DNA from: Rathayibacter sp. VKM Ac-2879
GTDB taxonomy: Bacteria; Actinomycetota; Actinomycetes; Actinomycetales; Microbacteriaceae
Direction: 5' to 3'
Length of the DNA stretch: 64,000 nt
Assembly (NCBI RefSeq): GCF_015351245.1
Contig: NZ_JADKSO010000002.1
Location: forward strand, 372,001 to 436,000
The notes beneath the pieces were generated by a model, which searched no databases, was not told where the DNA came from, and saw only the letters and a list, made by a program, of their open reading frames with translations. Position 1 is the first letter of the stretch; every line of letters starts with the position of its first letter. Positions 49,180 through 57,252 of the stretch are shown piece after piece. A program made the position numbers and the translations under genes.

Positions 49180-49245
49180 GGCCGGACAATCTCCTCCGAG
49201 CTGAACTAGCTCCAGAGCGACCGATGAACCATGGTTGACCGGTCG

Positions 49246-49746
49246 TCAGTTGCCTGTCGCTACGACTGTCGTCGTGCGTGCGGCCCAGTCGTACGGCAGG
49301 TCCTGGGGAGGCCGATCGCCGACGACGGCTGCGAGCCCTCTGAGGTAGTGGTTGCCGACAAGGACGAGGGCGATGGTTCGGGGTCGGTAGCCGAGCGGCG
49401 GTTCGTGCCAGACCGCTTTCGAGTTCACTTCCCAGGGTGAAAGCCAGTTGCGAGTGAGCGCGAACGGGACGCCGACCCACATCGCGCTGTACTTCTTGCG
49501 TCGTTCGATCCCGACCAGGGTGTCCGGGTCGAGAAGGGTGGCAAGCATCCCCGAGGTGGTGTCCAGATCAATCGCGGGACAATCGGCGGGCGGGCGAGGC
49601 AGCCACTCCGGCCGGGTCCGCGAGAAGCGCCCTTCCCACCACCGGTTCGGCCACGCTCGCGCGATCTCCGTGAGACGGATCGCGACGTCCCCGTCGAAGA
49701 AGCCGCCGGTCATCGTCGCCGCGAGGAGCGCCCACTTCCGACCCAC
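49246..49746 (-). CDS. hypothetical protein, at least 166 aa
   Basis: Unknown protein starting here at a GTG (MGRKWALLAATMTGGFFDGD). The same frame is open for 32 further codons upstream to a TGA at 49840-49842. It reads protein-like there (HITLRYAFGNRGTVDGFVIG) but offers no ATG, GTG or TTG, so the original start may be lost or unusual. The interior SGMLATLLDPDTLVGIERRK and the Trp-rich part point to a real coding gene. Function is unknown. Confidence 0.55.
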   Translation of the reverse strand: MGRKWALLAATMTGGFFDGDVAIRLTEIARAWPNRWWEGRFSRTRPEWLPRPPADCPAIDLDTTSGMLATLLDPDTLVGIERRKKYSAMWVGVPFALTRNWLSPWEVNSKAVWHEPPLGYRPRTIALVLVGNHYLRGLAAVVGDRPPQDLPYDWAARTTTVVATGN

Positions 49747-49971
49747 ACCGATGACGAACCCGTCGACCGTCCCGCGGTTTCCGAACGCGTAGCGGAGCGT
49801 GATGTGCGTCTGTTCGCGCTGGGCGGTTGTCAGCAGTGCTCAGATCTTATTCGTGGAGGACACCAGCACATTCTGCCGATCGAGAGGTGCCGCCGTTCAG
49901 CCGACCGCGCTCCGCCGCCGCGTCCCGTTAGAGGATCCCCTATCGGAACGACGCCGCAGAGAGGACCGGCG

Positions 49972-50250
49972 ATGGGACACACTCATTCTGTGGAAGCCAT
50001 TACCGCCGCTAGTTCCTTCGTGGCGAAGCATCATCCCGCAGCCAAGCTGGCGATTCTGGGCGGAAGTGCGGTCACCTCTGCCCGCACTTCGACGTCAGAT
50101 CTCGACCCCTCGTCATCACCAACGAAGCCAACGAAGCGGTGCAGACCGTTGAGTTCGAGGGCTGGATTGTCGAAGCCTTCGTTTACGGGCCGACGCAGTT
50201 CGACTCCTGGGTGCGCCGCGGGCAAGCTGAGCGACGCCCGACCCTGATTC
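49972..50250 (+). pseudogene. frameshifted nucleotidyltransferase gene
   Basis: Begins MGHTHSVEAITAASSFVAKH and reaches LAILGGSAVTSARTSTSDLD, the GGS...DxD signature of minimal nucleotidyltransferases. At about 50105 the frame breaks. One deleted base would reconnect it to VITNEANEAVQTVEFEGWIV and EAFVYGPTQFDSWVRRGQAE. It is cut off near 50250 where an opposing HTH fragment begins. It is not functional as written. Confidence 0.6.
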
Positions 50251-50423
50251 GCATCGCCGCGCAGGGCGTTGCCCCCGATGTACTTGCGCACCGTCGCAGC
50301 ATTGGCGTTGACCCGTTCACCGACGCGTTGCAGTGACAGCGCTGACTCGTAGAGTCGGACCATCTCGGCAATCGTGGCGTCGGACGGGGGAGTCCGTCGC
50401 ATCGCGACGTTGGGATGGTTCAT
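50250..50423 (-). pseudogene. HTH fragment of a resolvase-like protein
   Basis: Starts MNHPNVAMRRTPPSDATIAEM and has one HTH unit (VRLYESALSLQRVGERVNANAATVRKYI, read in parts). The reading then turns antisense to the nucleotidyltransferase remnant. It is a second recombinase-type DNA-binding scrap in this block, on the same strand as the first. Confidence 0.5.
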
Positions 50424-50460
50424 ACTACTATACTGCTGACCATTACAAAAGCTTTATTCG

Positions 50461-50913
50461 ATGGGAGTAGGAAAGTTGCACCCCTATACCGGAAGGCCGT
50501 GGATTTTTGAGGTCGCAGCTGGCGACTCCAAGCTAGAGATGCGCAAGGAAGAAGCTGAAATGGATGGCGGTCTGGTAGAGATTTCCAGCCATAGGATGCG
50601 TACCGTCGAACAGCTTTGGACTTCTTACGGAGAGGCTTTTGCCTTTCCGTGGCAAGTCGAGAACTGGCCGTCCTTTTCTGAGCAGATGAGAGATCTCTCC
50701 TGGTATCAAGCGTTTTCCTTCTTGGTTGTAATATCCGAATCCGAAGAGCTATTAGCGGATGATCCTGGTGAATCAGAGACATTCAAGCGTATTTCTAGTA
50801 GAATTGGACAAGCTTGGGAAAATTCTCCCGTCAAGCCGTTTCTATTCAGCACGATTTTGGTCAAGTCGGAGCATATTAAGCGCACTGACCTCGATCTTTC
50901 ATCGGGCGTCTGA
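50461..50913 (+). CDS. barstar-like RNase inhibitor (orphan immunity candidate)
   Basis: 150 residues. The middle part resembles the barstar fold: GGLVEISSHRMRTVEQLWTS, then FAFPWQVENWPSFSEQMRDL, matching the FP..(F/Y)..NW.....D.L pattern of barnase inhibitors. A C-terminal strand FLVVISES follows. Barstar-like proteins bind and neutralise barnase-type RNases and are common immunity proteins of Rhs/CDI-type toxins. The coding sequence is markedly AT-richer than surrounding genes. No barnase-like toxin is seen beside it. The assignment rests on motif pattern only. Confidence 0.6.
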   Translation: MGVGKLHPYTGRPWIFEVAAGDSKLEMRKEEAEMDGGLVEISSHRMRTVEQLWTSYGEAFAFPWQVENWPSFSEQMRDLSWYQAFSFLVVISESEELLADDPGESETFKRISSRIGQAWENSPVKPFLFSTILVKSEHIKRTDLDLSSGV

Positions 50914-50968
50914 GTGCGGTGAGGGGAGTGTGAGTGCGTATGTCCGGGTCTGATTCTGCGATATGAGT

Positions 50969-50989
50969 GCGACATGAATCGCATGTCGC
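50969..50989. other. perfect hairpin downstream of the barstar-like gene
   Basis: 8-bp inverted repeat GCGACATG with CATGTCGC around AATCG. It could be a terminator of the barstar-like gene or a remnant of a site-specific element. The rest of 50914-51150 holds no recognisable gene. Confidence 0.4.
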
Positions 50990-51150
50990 TGCGTATGCGG
51001 GTTTCCCCTCGCTGGCGTGATGGTCACACCAACATCGCCGCCGGCCTCGACATCACGCCCGAGGCCACACCATACGGGTAAACCTACTCCTCACCAGCTA
51101 AAACGACTTTGACGGGGCCCTGGGGTGTCAGCCGCACCTGGCGCTGCAGA

Positions 51151-51464
51151 AATGTAGTGAAAAAGACCACCGAGAAAGCGAAGACTCCTCCGAGCGAGCC
51201 TGGAATATCGTGGACCATTCCCGAAACGAATTAATCAACGGGAAATCCAACCAGCAAATTGACGACTTTGGTTACGATGAGCTGGTCGGGTATGTGGACG
51301 ACGTACTCAATGGGAACCTTCCCACTGAGACCCGGTACCTCCAAGGCGCACGAGTCGGGTATTGGGATCCCGACCGAAGTGTGGTAGTGATTGAAGAGGG
51401 AGATGGCGGAACGGTGTTCAAACCGAGGGATGGAGAGTCGTATTTCCGAAACACGTTGTCATAA
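51151..51464 (+). pseudogene. orphan RHS toxin tail (copy 2)
   Basis: Encodes CSEKDHRESEDSSERAWN then NIVDHSRNELINGKS to YFRNTLS, the last about 103 residues of the RHS toxin. By my reading it differs at about 14 positions. There is no RHS core in front; homology starts abruptly at 51151. An ATG at 51210 could translate the last 84 residues. No stop or frameshift disrupts it, so the module looks usable for recombination onto the RHS core. The changes are mostly conservative. Confidence 0.75.
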
Positions 51465-51510
51465 CGGGCAAGTTGGTGGCTCCAGGAGGATCGAATATAG
51501 GTCATTCGAA

Positions 51511-51906
51511 TTGGCTATGGGGCTATTTGGAGATTCGAGGCAACTTCCAGACGAAACCTTGGAGAAAATCGGCATCCAAGAAGACGAAGTTCGCTTCCTC
51601 TATGGCCTGAATAGATCGGTCAGACAATATGTCAACCACAGAAGTGGTATAAATAGAGTTCTGGTACAATTTGTCGAGGAGGCGCGGATACCGCCCACGC
51701 CGGCCATTAGTGAGGCGGAGAATGATGCGATCGAAATCGAGATTCCCATAACCCTCGCTCAAAAGAGCTATGCCCTGCTGTATGCGACAGTAATTTATCA
51801 CGGGTGGCCTGAATTGCGGTATACAACCGGCGCTCATCCCGAAGAAATTTCAGACGTCTTTCTCGACCTTTTCGGTCAAGGCGAGCCGACATTCTCAAAC
51901 CTTTAA
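51511..51906 (+). CDS. probable immunity protein, paralogue in copy 2
   Basis: Homologue of the immunity protein behind the RHS gene, about 22 differences over 137 residues by my count, no indels. The central blocks LPDETLEKIGIQEDEVRFLY and ALLYATVIYHGWPELRY are kept. The same start problem exists: AGGAGG at 51484-51489 but first usable in-frame codon TTG at 51511. Retention of an intact frame without a full toxin gene suggests it still protects the cell from siblings carrying the related toxin. Confidence 0.7.
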   Translation: MAMGLFGDSRQLPDETLEKIGIQEDEVRFLYGLNRSVRQYVNHRSGINRVLVQFVEEARIPPTPAISEAENDAIEIEIPITLAQKSYALLYATVIYHGWPELRYTTGAHPEEISDVFLDLFGQGEPTFSNL

Positions 51907-52112
51907 CGAGATTTTCTGCCCCAATCGCAGCCGCTGTGCCTTCGATAACAAACGCCCTCGAGCTGCAGACGGATCTAAAAAAGTACATGACGAGCGAGCC
52001 TGAGGTGCGGTCGAACCCTCTCGCGCCGAGCCAGTTGAATGTGGTCGTGACTTAGATGACAAGCCAGGGAACCGTCCCCTGAGGCCTAGAAGATTGCAGA
52101 CCGTCGGCAACT

Positions 52113-52332
52113 TTCCCCTTCAAAGTTGGCGGTTGTGATTCCTTTGAATCAGGTGGTTCTTGCCGACTAGTCAACGCGCTCGGAGTCTTCCCGTACCAAG
52201 GAAGTGCCGATGTGTCCGTCGAGACGACGAAGACCTCGGTTCAGTTCACGGTGACAAGTGACGGCTACTTCCATGCACCTGGCTCTCAGAATTTTGGATG
52301 CGATTCAGCACGGCAGAAGGCCCGCACTCTTC
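52113..52332 (+). pseudogene. coding-like remnant of a secreted/toxin protein
   Basis: An open frame without a start reads FPFKVGGCDSFESGGSCRLV, NALGVFPYQGSADVSVETTK and TSVQFTVTSDGYFHAPGSQ, then loses protein character. The beta-rich Gly/Ser composition looks like the end of an extracellular or toxin domain. It lies directly behind the copy 2 repeat. Family is not recognised. The remaining stretch to budA (52333-52419) shows nothing further. Confidence 0.4.
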
Positions 52333-52419
52333 CGGCGGCGCGGACCTTCGTCGTTCCGCGAGGACCTACCCCTCCGGGACTCTCGTCCTCATTCGCGCCG
52401 GACCCGGCAGACTGTGGCC

Positions 52420-53190
52420 ATGCCGACTCCGTCAGTGCCGCGCGCCCTCATCACCCAGTTCTCGATCGTCGACGCGCTCCTCGCAGGCCTGTTCGACGGG
52501 GTCGTTACCCGCGGAGAGGTCGACGCCCACGGCGACTTCGGTCTCGGCTGCGGCGACCACATGGACGGCGAGCTCGTCATCCTCGACGGCGTCCACCGGC
52601 TGTTCCGCGGTGACGGCTCCGTCGGGGTCCTCGGCCCGGAGGAGGTGATCGCCTTCGCTGAGGTCGCGCGCTTCGCTCCCGACCATGTCGACGCCGTCGC
52701 CGACGTTGCCTCCCTCGACGCTCTGCTCGGCGCGGTCCACCTCCGCATCCCCAGCCGCAACGTCTTCGTCGGGATCCGCCTCCGCGGCCGGATCGACCAG
52801 CTGACGCTGCGTCAGCCGCTCGCGCAGGTGAAGCCCTACCAGCGGCTCACCGACGCGATGCGCGACCAGCATGAGGTCCGCCTCCACGCCGCAGAGGGGA
52901 CGCTCGTCGGCTTCCTCGGCCCGCAGCCCTTCCAGGGCATCAGCGTGGCCGGCCTGCATCTGCATTTCGTCGACAGCGCCGGAGGTGTCGGCGGGCATGT
53001 CCTCGCCGCGACCGGGGTGAGCGGAGAACTCGCCCTCGAGCAGTACGGGGGCATCACCGTCCGCCTCCCCGAGTCGCCCGACTACCTCGGTGCCGATCTC
53101 GATGACCCCTCCACCGCCGATGCCGCGATCCGCGCGGTGGAGAGCGAGACGTCGCACACGGACCAGAAGGAGGCCTCGCCGCGTCGTTGA
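52420..53190 (+). CDS. budA: alpha-acetolactate decarboxylase
   Basis: Zinc enzyme converting alpha-acetolactate to acetoin in the butanediol/overflow pathway, 256 residues. Family landmarks are SIVDALLAGLFDGVVTRGEV, AHGDFGLG, GELVILDG and the metal motif GLHLHFVD...GGHVL with three histidines. The ATG at 52420 begins MPTPSVPRAL. No acetolactate synthase or acetoin reductase is adjacent. High GC and regular codon use mark the return to core sequence. Confidence 0.92.
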   Translation: MPTPSVPRALITQFSIVDALLAGLFDGVVTRGEVDAHGDFGLGCGDHMDGELVILDGVHRLFRGDGSVGVLGPEEVIAFAEVARFAPDHVDAVADVASLDALLGAVHLRIPSRNVFVGIRLRGRIDQLTLRQPLAQVKPYQRLTDAMRDQHEVRLHAAEGTLVGFLGPQPFQGISVAGLHLHFVDSAGGVGGHVLAATGVSGELALEQYGGITVRLPESPDYLGADLDDPSTADAAIRAVESETSHTDQKEASPRR

Positions 53191-53240
53191 GCGCCGTCGC
53201 TCCAAAAGATCGCACCCGCCGTCAGCCGTACCCTGGTCGC

Positions 53241-54860
53241 ATGCCCACTCTCCGCGACGTCCATGCCGTCATCGATCGTCTCTGGCCCGAGTCGGCGGCC
53301 GAGGACTGGGATGCCCCGGGCCTCGTGACGGGCGATCCCGACGCCTCCGTGGAGCGCATCCTGCTCACGGTCGACGTCGTGGCAGAGACGGTGGGGGAGG
53401 CGATCGCCGGCGGCTTCCACCTGCTCGTGGCACACCATCCGCTTCTCCTGCGCGGTGTCACGTCGATCGCCGAGGACGGCTATAAAGGCCGGCTGCTCGC
53501 CGAGCTCGTCCGCGGAGGTTGCGCGCTCGTCTCGGCCCACACCAACGCCGACATCGTCGCCGACGGGGTCTCGGACGTCATCGCCACTCGGCTCGGCCTC
53601 ACCGGCGCCACGCCTCTCGTCCCCGGCCAGGACCCCTCGGTCGGACTGGGCCGCGTCGGCGACCTGGCCGAGGAGGTCTCCCTCGGGCGCCTCGCCGCGG
53701 CCGTCGCCGATCTGCTGCCTGCGACGGCAGGGGGAGTGCGCGTGGCGGGGGGCTACGAGACGCCAGTGCGCCGCGTCGCGCTCTGCGGAGGCGCCGGTGA
53801 TTCGCTCCTCGACGCGCCTGCTGTGCGCACGAGCGACGTCTACATCACCGCCGATCTTCGGCATCATCCCGCCTCGGAGGCGCGCGAGAAGGCGCTGCAC
53901 GGGACCGGCCCCGCGCTCATCGACGTCTCGCACTGGGCGAGCGAGTGGTTGTGGCTCGATGTTGCCGCGGCGGCACTGCGCGAGGCGCTGCCGACGGTCA
54001 CGGTGGAGGTGAGTGAAGCCCGGACGGACCCGTGGGATTTCGCGATCGTGCACTGGCCTTCGCCGACACGGGAGAATGGACGCGGCACGCCTCCCCTCCG
54101 TGCCGGGAACGAGGACCGCGACGTGAAAGCCAGCCCCGCAGACCAGCGCGAACTCCTGACTCTGGCAAGCCTGGACACGAGGGGAGCCCAGCTGCGTCAC
54201 GCCATCGCGACCCTCCCGCAGATCGCGAAGATCCAGGCGCTGCAGACTCGCGACAACGAGACGCGTCGCACGCTCGCCGAGCGCACCGGACGCCTGGAGG
54301 ACGTTCGCACGGAGCTCGGACGCATCGAGTCGGACGTCACGGTCGTCGAGAACCGTCTCGCGCGCGACCGCGACCGACTCCAGATCGCCTCCTCGACCAA
54401 GGACATCGCTGCGCTCGAGGGCGAGATCACCTCGCTCGTGAAGCGTCGCGGTGATCTCGAGGACATCGAGCTCACGCTGATGGAGCGCATAGAGGGCATC
54501 GAGGCCGAGGTCGCCGCCGCGCAGGCCGATCGTGACGAGGTGATGGCCTCGCTCCTCGCTCTCGCCGAGGAGCGCGACGCCCAGGCCGAGAAGCTCGCCG
54601 GCAAGCAGGAGGCGTTGGCCCGCGATCGCGCCTCGCTCGTCGCGAGCCTCCCAGAGGACCTCGTCGAGCTCTACGAGAAGCAGCGCGCGCGTTACGGGGC
54701 CGGCGCCGCGCTCCTGCGCGGGAAGGTATCCGAGGGCAGTGGCGTGGCGCTCACGGAGTCAGATCTCTCGTGGATCCGCGCCTCGGCGCCCGACGAGGTC
54801 GTCCTGTGCCCCGACAGCGGCTGCATCCTCGTGCGCGGCGACGAGTCGACGCTCGCCTGA
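53241..54860 (+). CDS. Nif3-like dinuclear metal protein fused in frame to a C4-zinc-ribbon-type coiled-coil protein
   Basis: 539 residues in one frame. Residues 1-270 are a Nif3/DUF34 protein with metal motifs (LLVAHHPLLLRG, SAHTNADI, DVSHWASEWLW). Residues about 295-539 match the coiled-coil protein usually encoded by the next gene (VKASPADQRELLTLASLDTR, long Arg/Glu coiled coil). An internal GTG at 54123 with an upstream CGAGGA could start that part separately (245 residues, its normal length). No stop separates them; the roughly 24-residue linker looks like former intergenic DNA. The zinc ribbon is degenerate: only CPDSGC remains. Functions are unclear for both families. Confidence 0.82.
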   Translation: MPTLRDVHAVIDRLWPESAAEDWDAPGLVTGDPDASVERILLTVDVVAETVGEAIAGGFHLLVAHHPLLLRGVTSIAEDGYKGRLLAELVRGGCALVSAHTNADIVADGVSDVIATRLGLTGATPLVPGQDPSVGLGRVGDLAEEVSLGRLAAAVADLLPATAGGVRVAGGYETPVRRVALCGGAGDSLLDAPAVRTSDVYITADLRHHPASEAREKALHGTGPALIDVSHWASEWLWLDVAAAALREALPTVTVEVSEARTDPWDFAIVHWPSPTRENGRGTPPLRAGNEDRDVKASPADQRELLTLASLDTRGAQLRHAIATLPQIAKIQALQTRDNETRRTLAERTGRLEDVRTELGRIESDVTVVENRLARDRDRLQIASSTKDIAALEGEITSLVKRRGDLEDIELTLMERIEGIEAEVAAAQADRDEVMASLLALAEERDAQAEKLAGKQEALARDRASLVASLPEDLVELYEKQRARYGAGAALLRGKVSEGSGVALTESDLSWIRASAPDEVVLCPDSGCILVRGDESTLA

Positions 54861-54862
54861 GT

Positions 54863-55254
54863 CGTAGACTGGACGGGCGAACGGGCCGACAAGACGGTCG
54901 CGTCGCCGGGGCGAGAGCCCTGGTGCCGAGGAACGTCCGGGCTCCGCAGAGCAGGGCGGTGGGTAACACCCACCCGGGGTGACCCGCGAGACAGTGCCAC
55001 AGAAAACAGACCGCCACGGGCCACGGCCCGCGGTAAGGGTGAAACGGTGGTGTAAGAGACCACCAGGGGCCGGAGTGATCCAGTCCGCTCGGTAAACCTC
55101 GCCCGGAGCAAGGTCAGACAGAGGACGATGCGGCTGCTCGTCGGGTCCTCGGGTAGACCGCTGGAGGGTCGTGGCGACGCGACTCCGAGAGAGATGGCCG
55201 TCCAGCGCCCGCCGAGAGGCGCGGCGTGAACAGAACCCGGCGTATCAGTCGACC
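54863..55254 (+). ncRNA. rnpB: RNase P RNA, bacterial type A
   Basis: Catalytic RNA of RNase P, which removes tRNA 5' leaders. Conserved blocks are visible: GAGGAACGTCCGGGCTCC in the P4 region (54935-54952), ACAGAAAACAGACCGCC (54999-55015), GGTAAGGGTGAAACGGTGG (55032 on), and AACCCGGCGTATCAGTCGAC at the 3' end. Ends are set by pairing GTAGACTG with CAGTCGAC as P1. Ends may be off by some nucleotides. The length near 390 nt is normal for actinobacteria. Confidence 0.93.
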
Positions 55255-55305
55255 CCTTCGCCGTCGGGCCTCCGCCGCGCATCGCGCAGTGGGGGCCCGA
55301 CCGCT

Positions 55306-56076
55306 TCAGGCTCGGGAGTGCGTCGAGTTGCCCGCGAGAGCGGCGGCACCGAGGATGCCTGCGTTGTTGCGCAGCACCGCCGGGACGATCGGCGTACGCA
55401 GATCGAGCAGGGGAAGGAACTCCTCGTAGTGCTTCGAGATGCCTCCCCCGACGATGAAGAGGTCGGGCCAGAGCAGGGCCTCGAGGTGGGAGTAGTAGCG
55501 CTGGAGGCGCTTCGCCCAGTGCTTGTAATCGAGCTCGTCGCGCTCCTTCGCGGCAAACGACGCCTTCTTCTCGTAGTCGCCGCCGTGGATCTCGAGATGT
55601 CCCAGCTCGGCGTTCGGGATGAGGACGCCATCGTAGATCTGGGCGGTGCCGATGCCGGTCCCGAGGGTGGTCATCAGCACGAGGCCCTTCTTGTCCTTCG
55701 CGGCGCCGAAGCGCGACTCGGCGAAGCCTGCGGCATCGGCGTCGTTCACGAAGAAGATGTCGCGTCCGAGTGCATCCTCGAAGAGCTTCTCGGCTTCGAG
55801 GCCGATCCACTCCTCCGACACGTTCGCGGCCGACATCGTGCGGCCGTGCACGACGACGGCGGGGAAGCAGATCCCCACCGGAGTGTCCGCGGGGGTGTCA
55901 GGGATCTTGTCGAGGATCTGCTGCACCGTGGCGACGATGTCCTTGGGCGTGCCGCCGTCGGGCGTCGCGAACTTCATCCGCTCGCTCAGCAGAGTGCCCC
56001 CGTCGAGATCGACGGACGCCCCCTTGATGCCCGTTCCTCCGATGTCGATTCCGATGGCCGTAGCCGCAGCAGTCAT
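55306..56076 (-). CDS. ppgK: polyphosphate glucokinase (ROK family)
   Basis: Phosphorylates glucose with polyphosphate or ATP, a hallmark of actinobacteria, 256 residues. The phosphate-binding loop is AIGIDIGGTGIKGASVD near residue 7. The NDADAAGFAE active-site region is near 125 and LGTGIGTAQIYDG is near 155. The zinc-less ELGHLEIHGGDYE motif fits PpgK rather than other ROK kinases. Start: ATG at 56076 is taken; an ATG three codons upstream (56085) is equally possible and neither has a good ribosome-binding site. It is convergent with rnpB. Confidence 0.93.
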   Translation of the reverse strand: MTAAATAIGIDIGGTGIKGASVDLDGGTLLSERMKFATPDGGTPKDIVATVQQILDKIPDTPADTPVGICFPAVVVHGRTMSAANVSEEWIGLEAEKLFEDALGRDIFFVNDADAAGFAESRFGAAKDKKGLVLMTTLGTGIGTAQIYDGVLIPNAELGHLEIHGGDYEKKASFAAKERDELDYKHWAKRLQRYYSHLEALLWPDLFIVGGGISKHYEEFLPLLDLRTPIVPAVLRNNAGILGAAALAGNSTHSRA

Positions 56077-56139
56077 ACCCGTCATGCTAGCGAAGCGGAG
56101 GGTCGGGGGATCGGTGAGGACGCGGCGTAGGATCGCGCC

Positions 56140-56328
56140 ATGGCTGACAACGTCGAGACCTCCTGGTGGTACAACGTCGCGAGCGGAGCGGTGGAGCAGG
56201 GCTTCGTCTCCCCCTCCGTCGACAGGGTCGGGCCGTTCTCGTCCCGCGAGGAGGCGTCGCACGCCCTGGAGAGGCTGCACGAGAACAGCCGCAGGTGGGC
56301 CGAGGAGGACGCGGAGGAGGACAGCTAG
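56140..56328 (+). CDS. small SPOR-like conserved protein, 62 aa
   Basis: Short acidic protein starting MADNVETSWWYNVASGAVEQ. SPSVDRVGPFSSREEASHAL follows, the pattern of small actinobacterial proteins with a SPOR-like repeat. It ends WAEEDAEEDS. It is divergent from ppgK and convergent with panB. No function is known. Confidence 0.8.
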   Translation: MADNVETSWWYNVASGAVEQGFVSPSVDRVGPFSSREEASHALERLHENSRRWAEEDAEEDS

Positions 56329-56343
56329 CAGCGGATCCCGCCT

Positions 56344-57156
56344 CTACTCGAAGCTGTGCTCGGCCGCGGGATAAGCACCGGACTCGACGTCCTCGCGGTA
56401 CGCGGCAACGGCGCCGGAGAGCACCCCGCGCAGATCGGCGTACTGCTTCACGAACCGCGGAATGCGTCCGGTCGTGAACCCGGCGAAGTCCGTCCAGACC
56501 AAGAGTTGGCCATCCACGTGCGGGCCGGCGCCGACTCCGATGGTCGGGATGCGCAGCTCCTGCGTGACCTGGCGAGCGGCTTCGGTCGGCACCATCTCGA
56601 GCACGACGGCGAATGCACCGGCCTCTTGGACGGCCCGCGCGTCGGCGAGCAACTGCTGCAGTCCCTCACCGCGGCCCTGCACGAGGTGGCCCCCGAAGCC
56701 GTGCTCGCTCTGCGGCGTGAATCCGATGTGGGCCATGACAGGGATGCCCGCCTCGACGATCCGACGGATCTGCTCGGCCGAGCGGACGCCTCCCTCGAGC
56801 TTGACGGCGTGGGCGTGCGTCTCCTTCATGAAGCGGAAGGCGGTGTGCAACGCGTCGTCCGGGCCGGACTCGTAGGAGCCGAAGGGCATGTCGGCGACGA
56901 CGAACGCCCGCTGCACCGCTCCCGCCACGGCACGTGCCAGCGGGATCAGCTCGTCGACGGTGACGGGCAGGGTCGTGTCGTAGCCCAGCACGGTATTGCC
57001 GGCGGAGTCGCCGACGAGGAGGAAGTCGATCCCGGCCTCGTCGAAGATGCGCGCGCTGAGCTGGTCATAGCTCGTCAGACCGGTGATGCGGACCCCCGTG
57101 TCCTTCGCGTTCTGGAAGTGGCGGGTCCGAACCCGTTTGACCGGCTGCGCTGACAT
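56344..57156 (-). CDS. panB: 3-methyl-2-oxobutanoate hydroxymethyltransferase
   Basis: First committed enzyme of pantothenate synthesis, using 5,10-methylenetetrahydrofolate, 270 residues. The metal and substrate motifs are [36 protein letters not shown] and [14 protein letters not shown]. The ATG at 57156 gives [14 protein letters not shown], a usual N-terminus. It is divergent from glnA2 over 96 nt and has no pan gene beside it. Confidence 0.96.
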   Translation of the reverse strand: MSAQPVKRVRTRHFQNAKDTGVRITGLTSYDQLSARIFDEAGIDFLLVGDSAGNTVLGYDTTLPVTVDELIPLARAVAGAVQRAFVVADMPFGSYESGPDDALHTAFRFMKETHAHAVKLEGGVRSAEQIRRIVEAGIPVMAHIGFTPQSEHGFGGHLVQGRGEGLQQLLADARAVQEAGAFAVVLEMVPTEAARQVTQELRIPTIGVGAGPHVDGQLLVWTDFAGFTTGRIPRFVKQYADLRGVLSGAVAAYREDVESGAYPAAEHSFE

Positions 57157-57252
57157 GTCCCCACTCTACCGACGCGGCACACCACCACCCGGGGCGCCGA
57201 GCGACGCGGGAGCTGAGCCACTAGCCTTAGGGGCGAAACAGGAGGGGTCTGG

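Larger units (their letters stand above)
51151..52112 (+). repeat. toxin-immunity repeat unit, copy 2
   Basis: Second copy of the 962-nt unit at 42361-43322, same orientation. Similarity ends near GCAGACC followed by CAAC, just inside the start of the displaced toxin remnant. Beyond that point the two copies diverge fully. The remnant part is more decayed here than in copy 1 (extra stops TAG at 52053 and TGA nearby). Confidence 0.9.

Noticed and set aside
30240-52419. Direct repeat of the tRNA-Ala 3' end as the right attachment site of the island
   Set aside because: I looked for a second copy of the GGTTCGAATCC...ATCCACCA sequence near the right edge and found none; the island's right border stays undefined.
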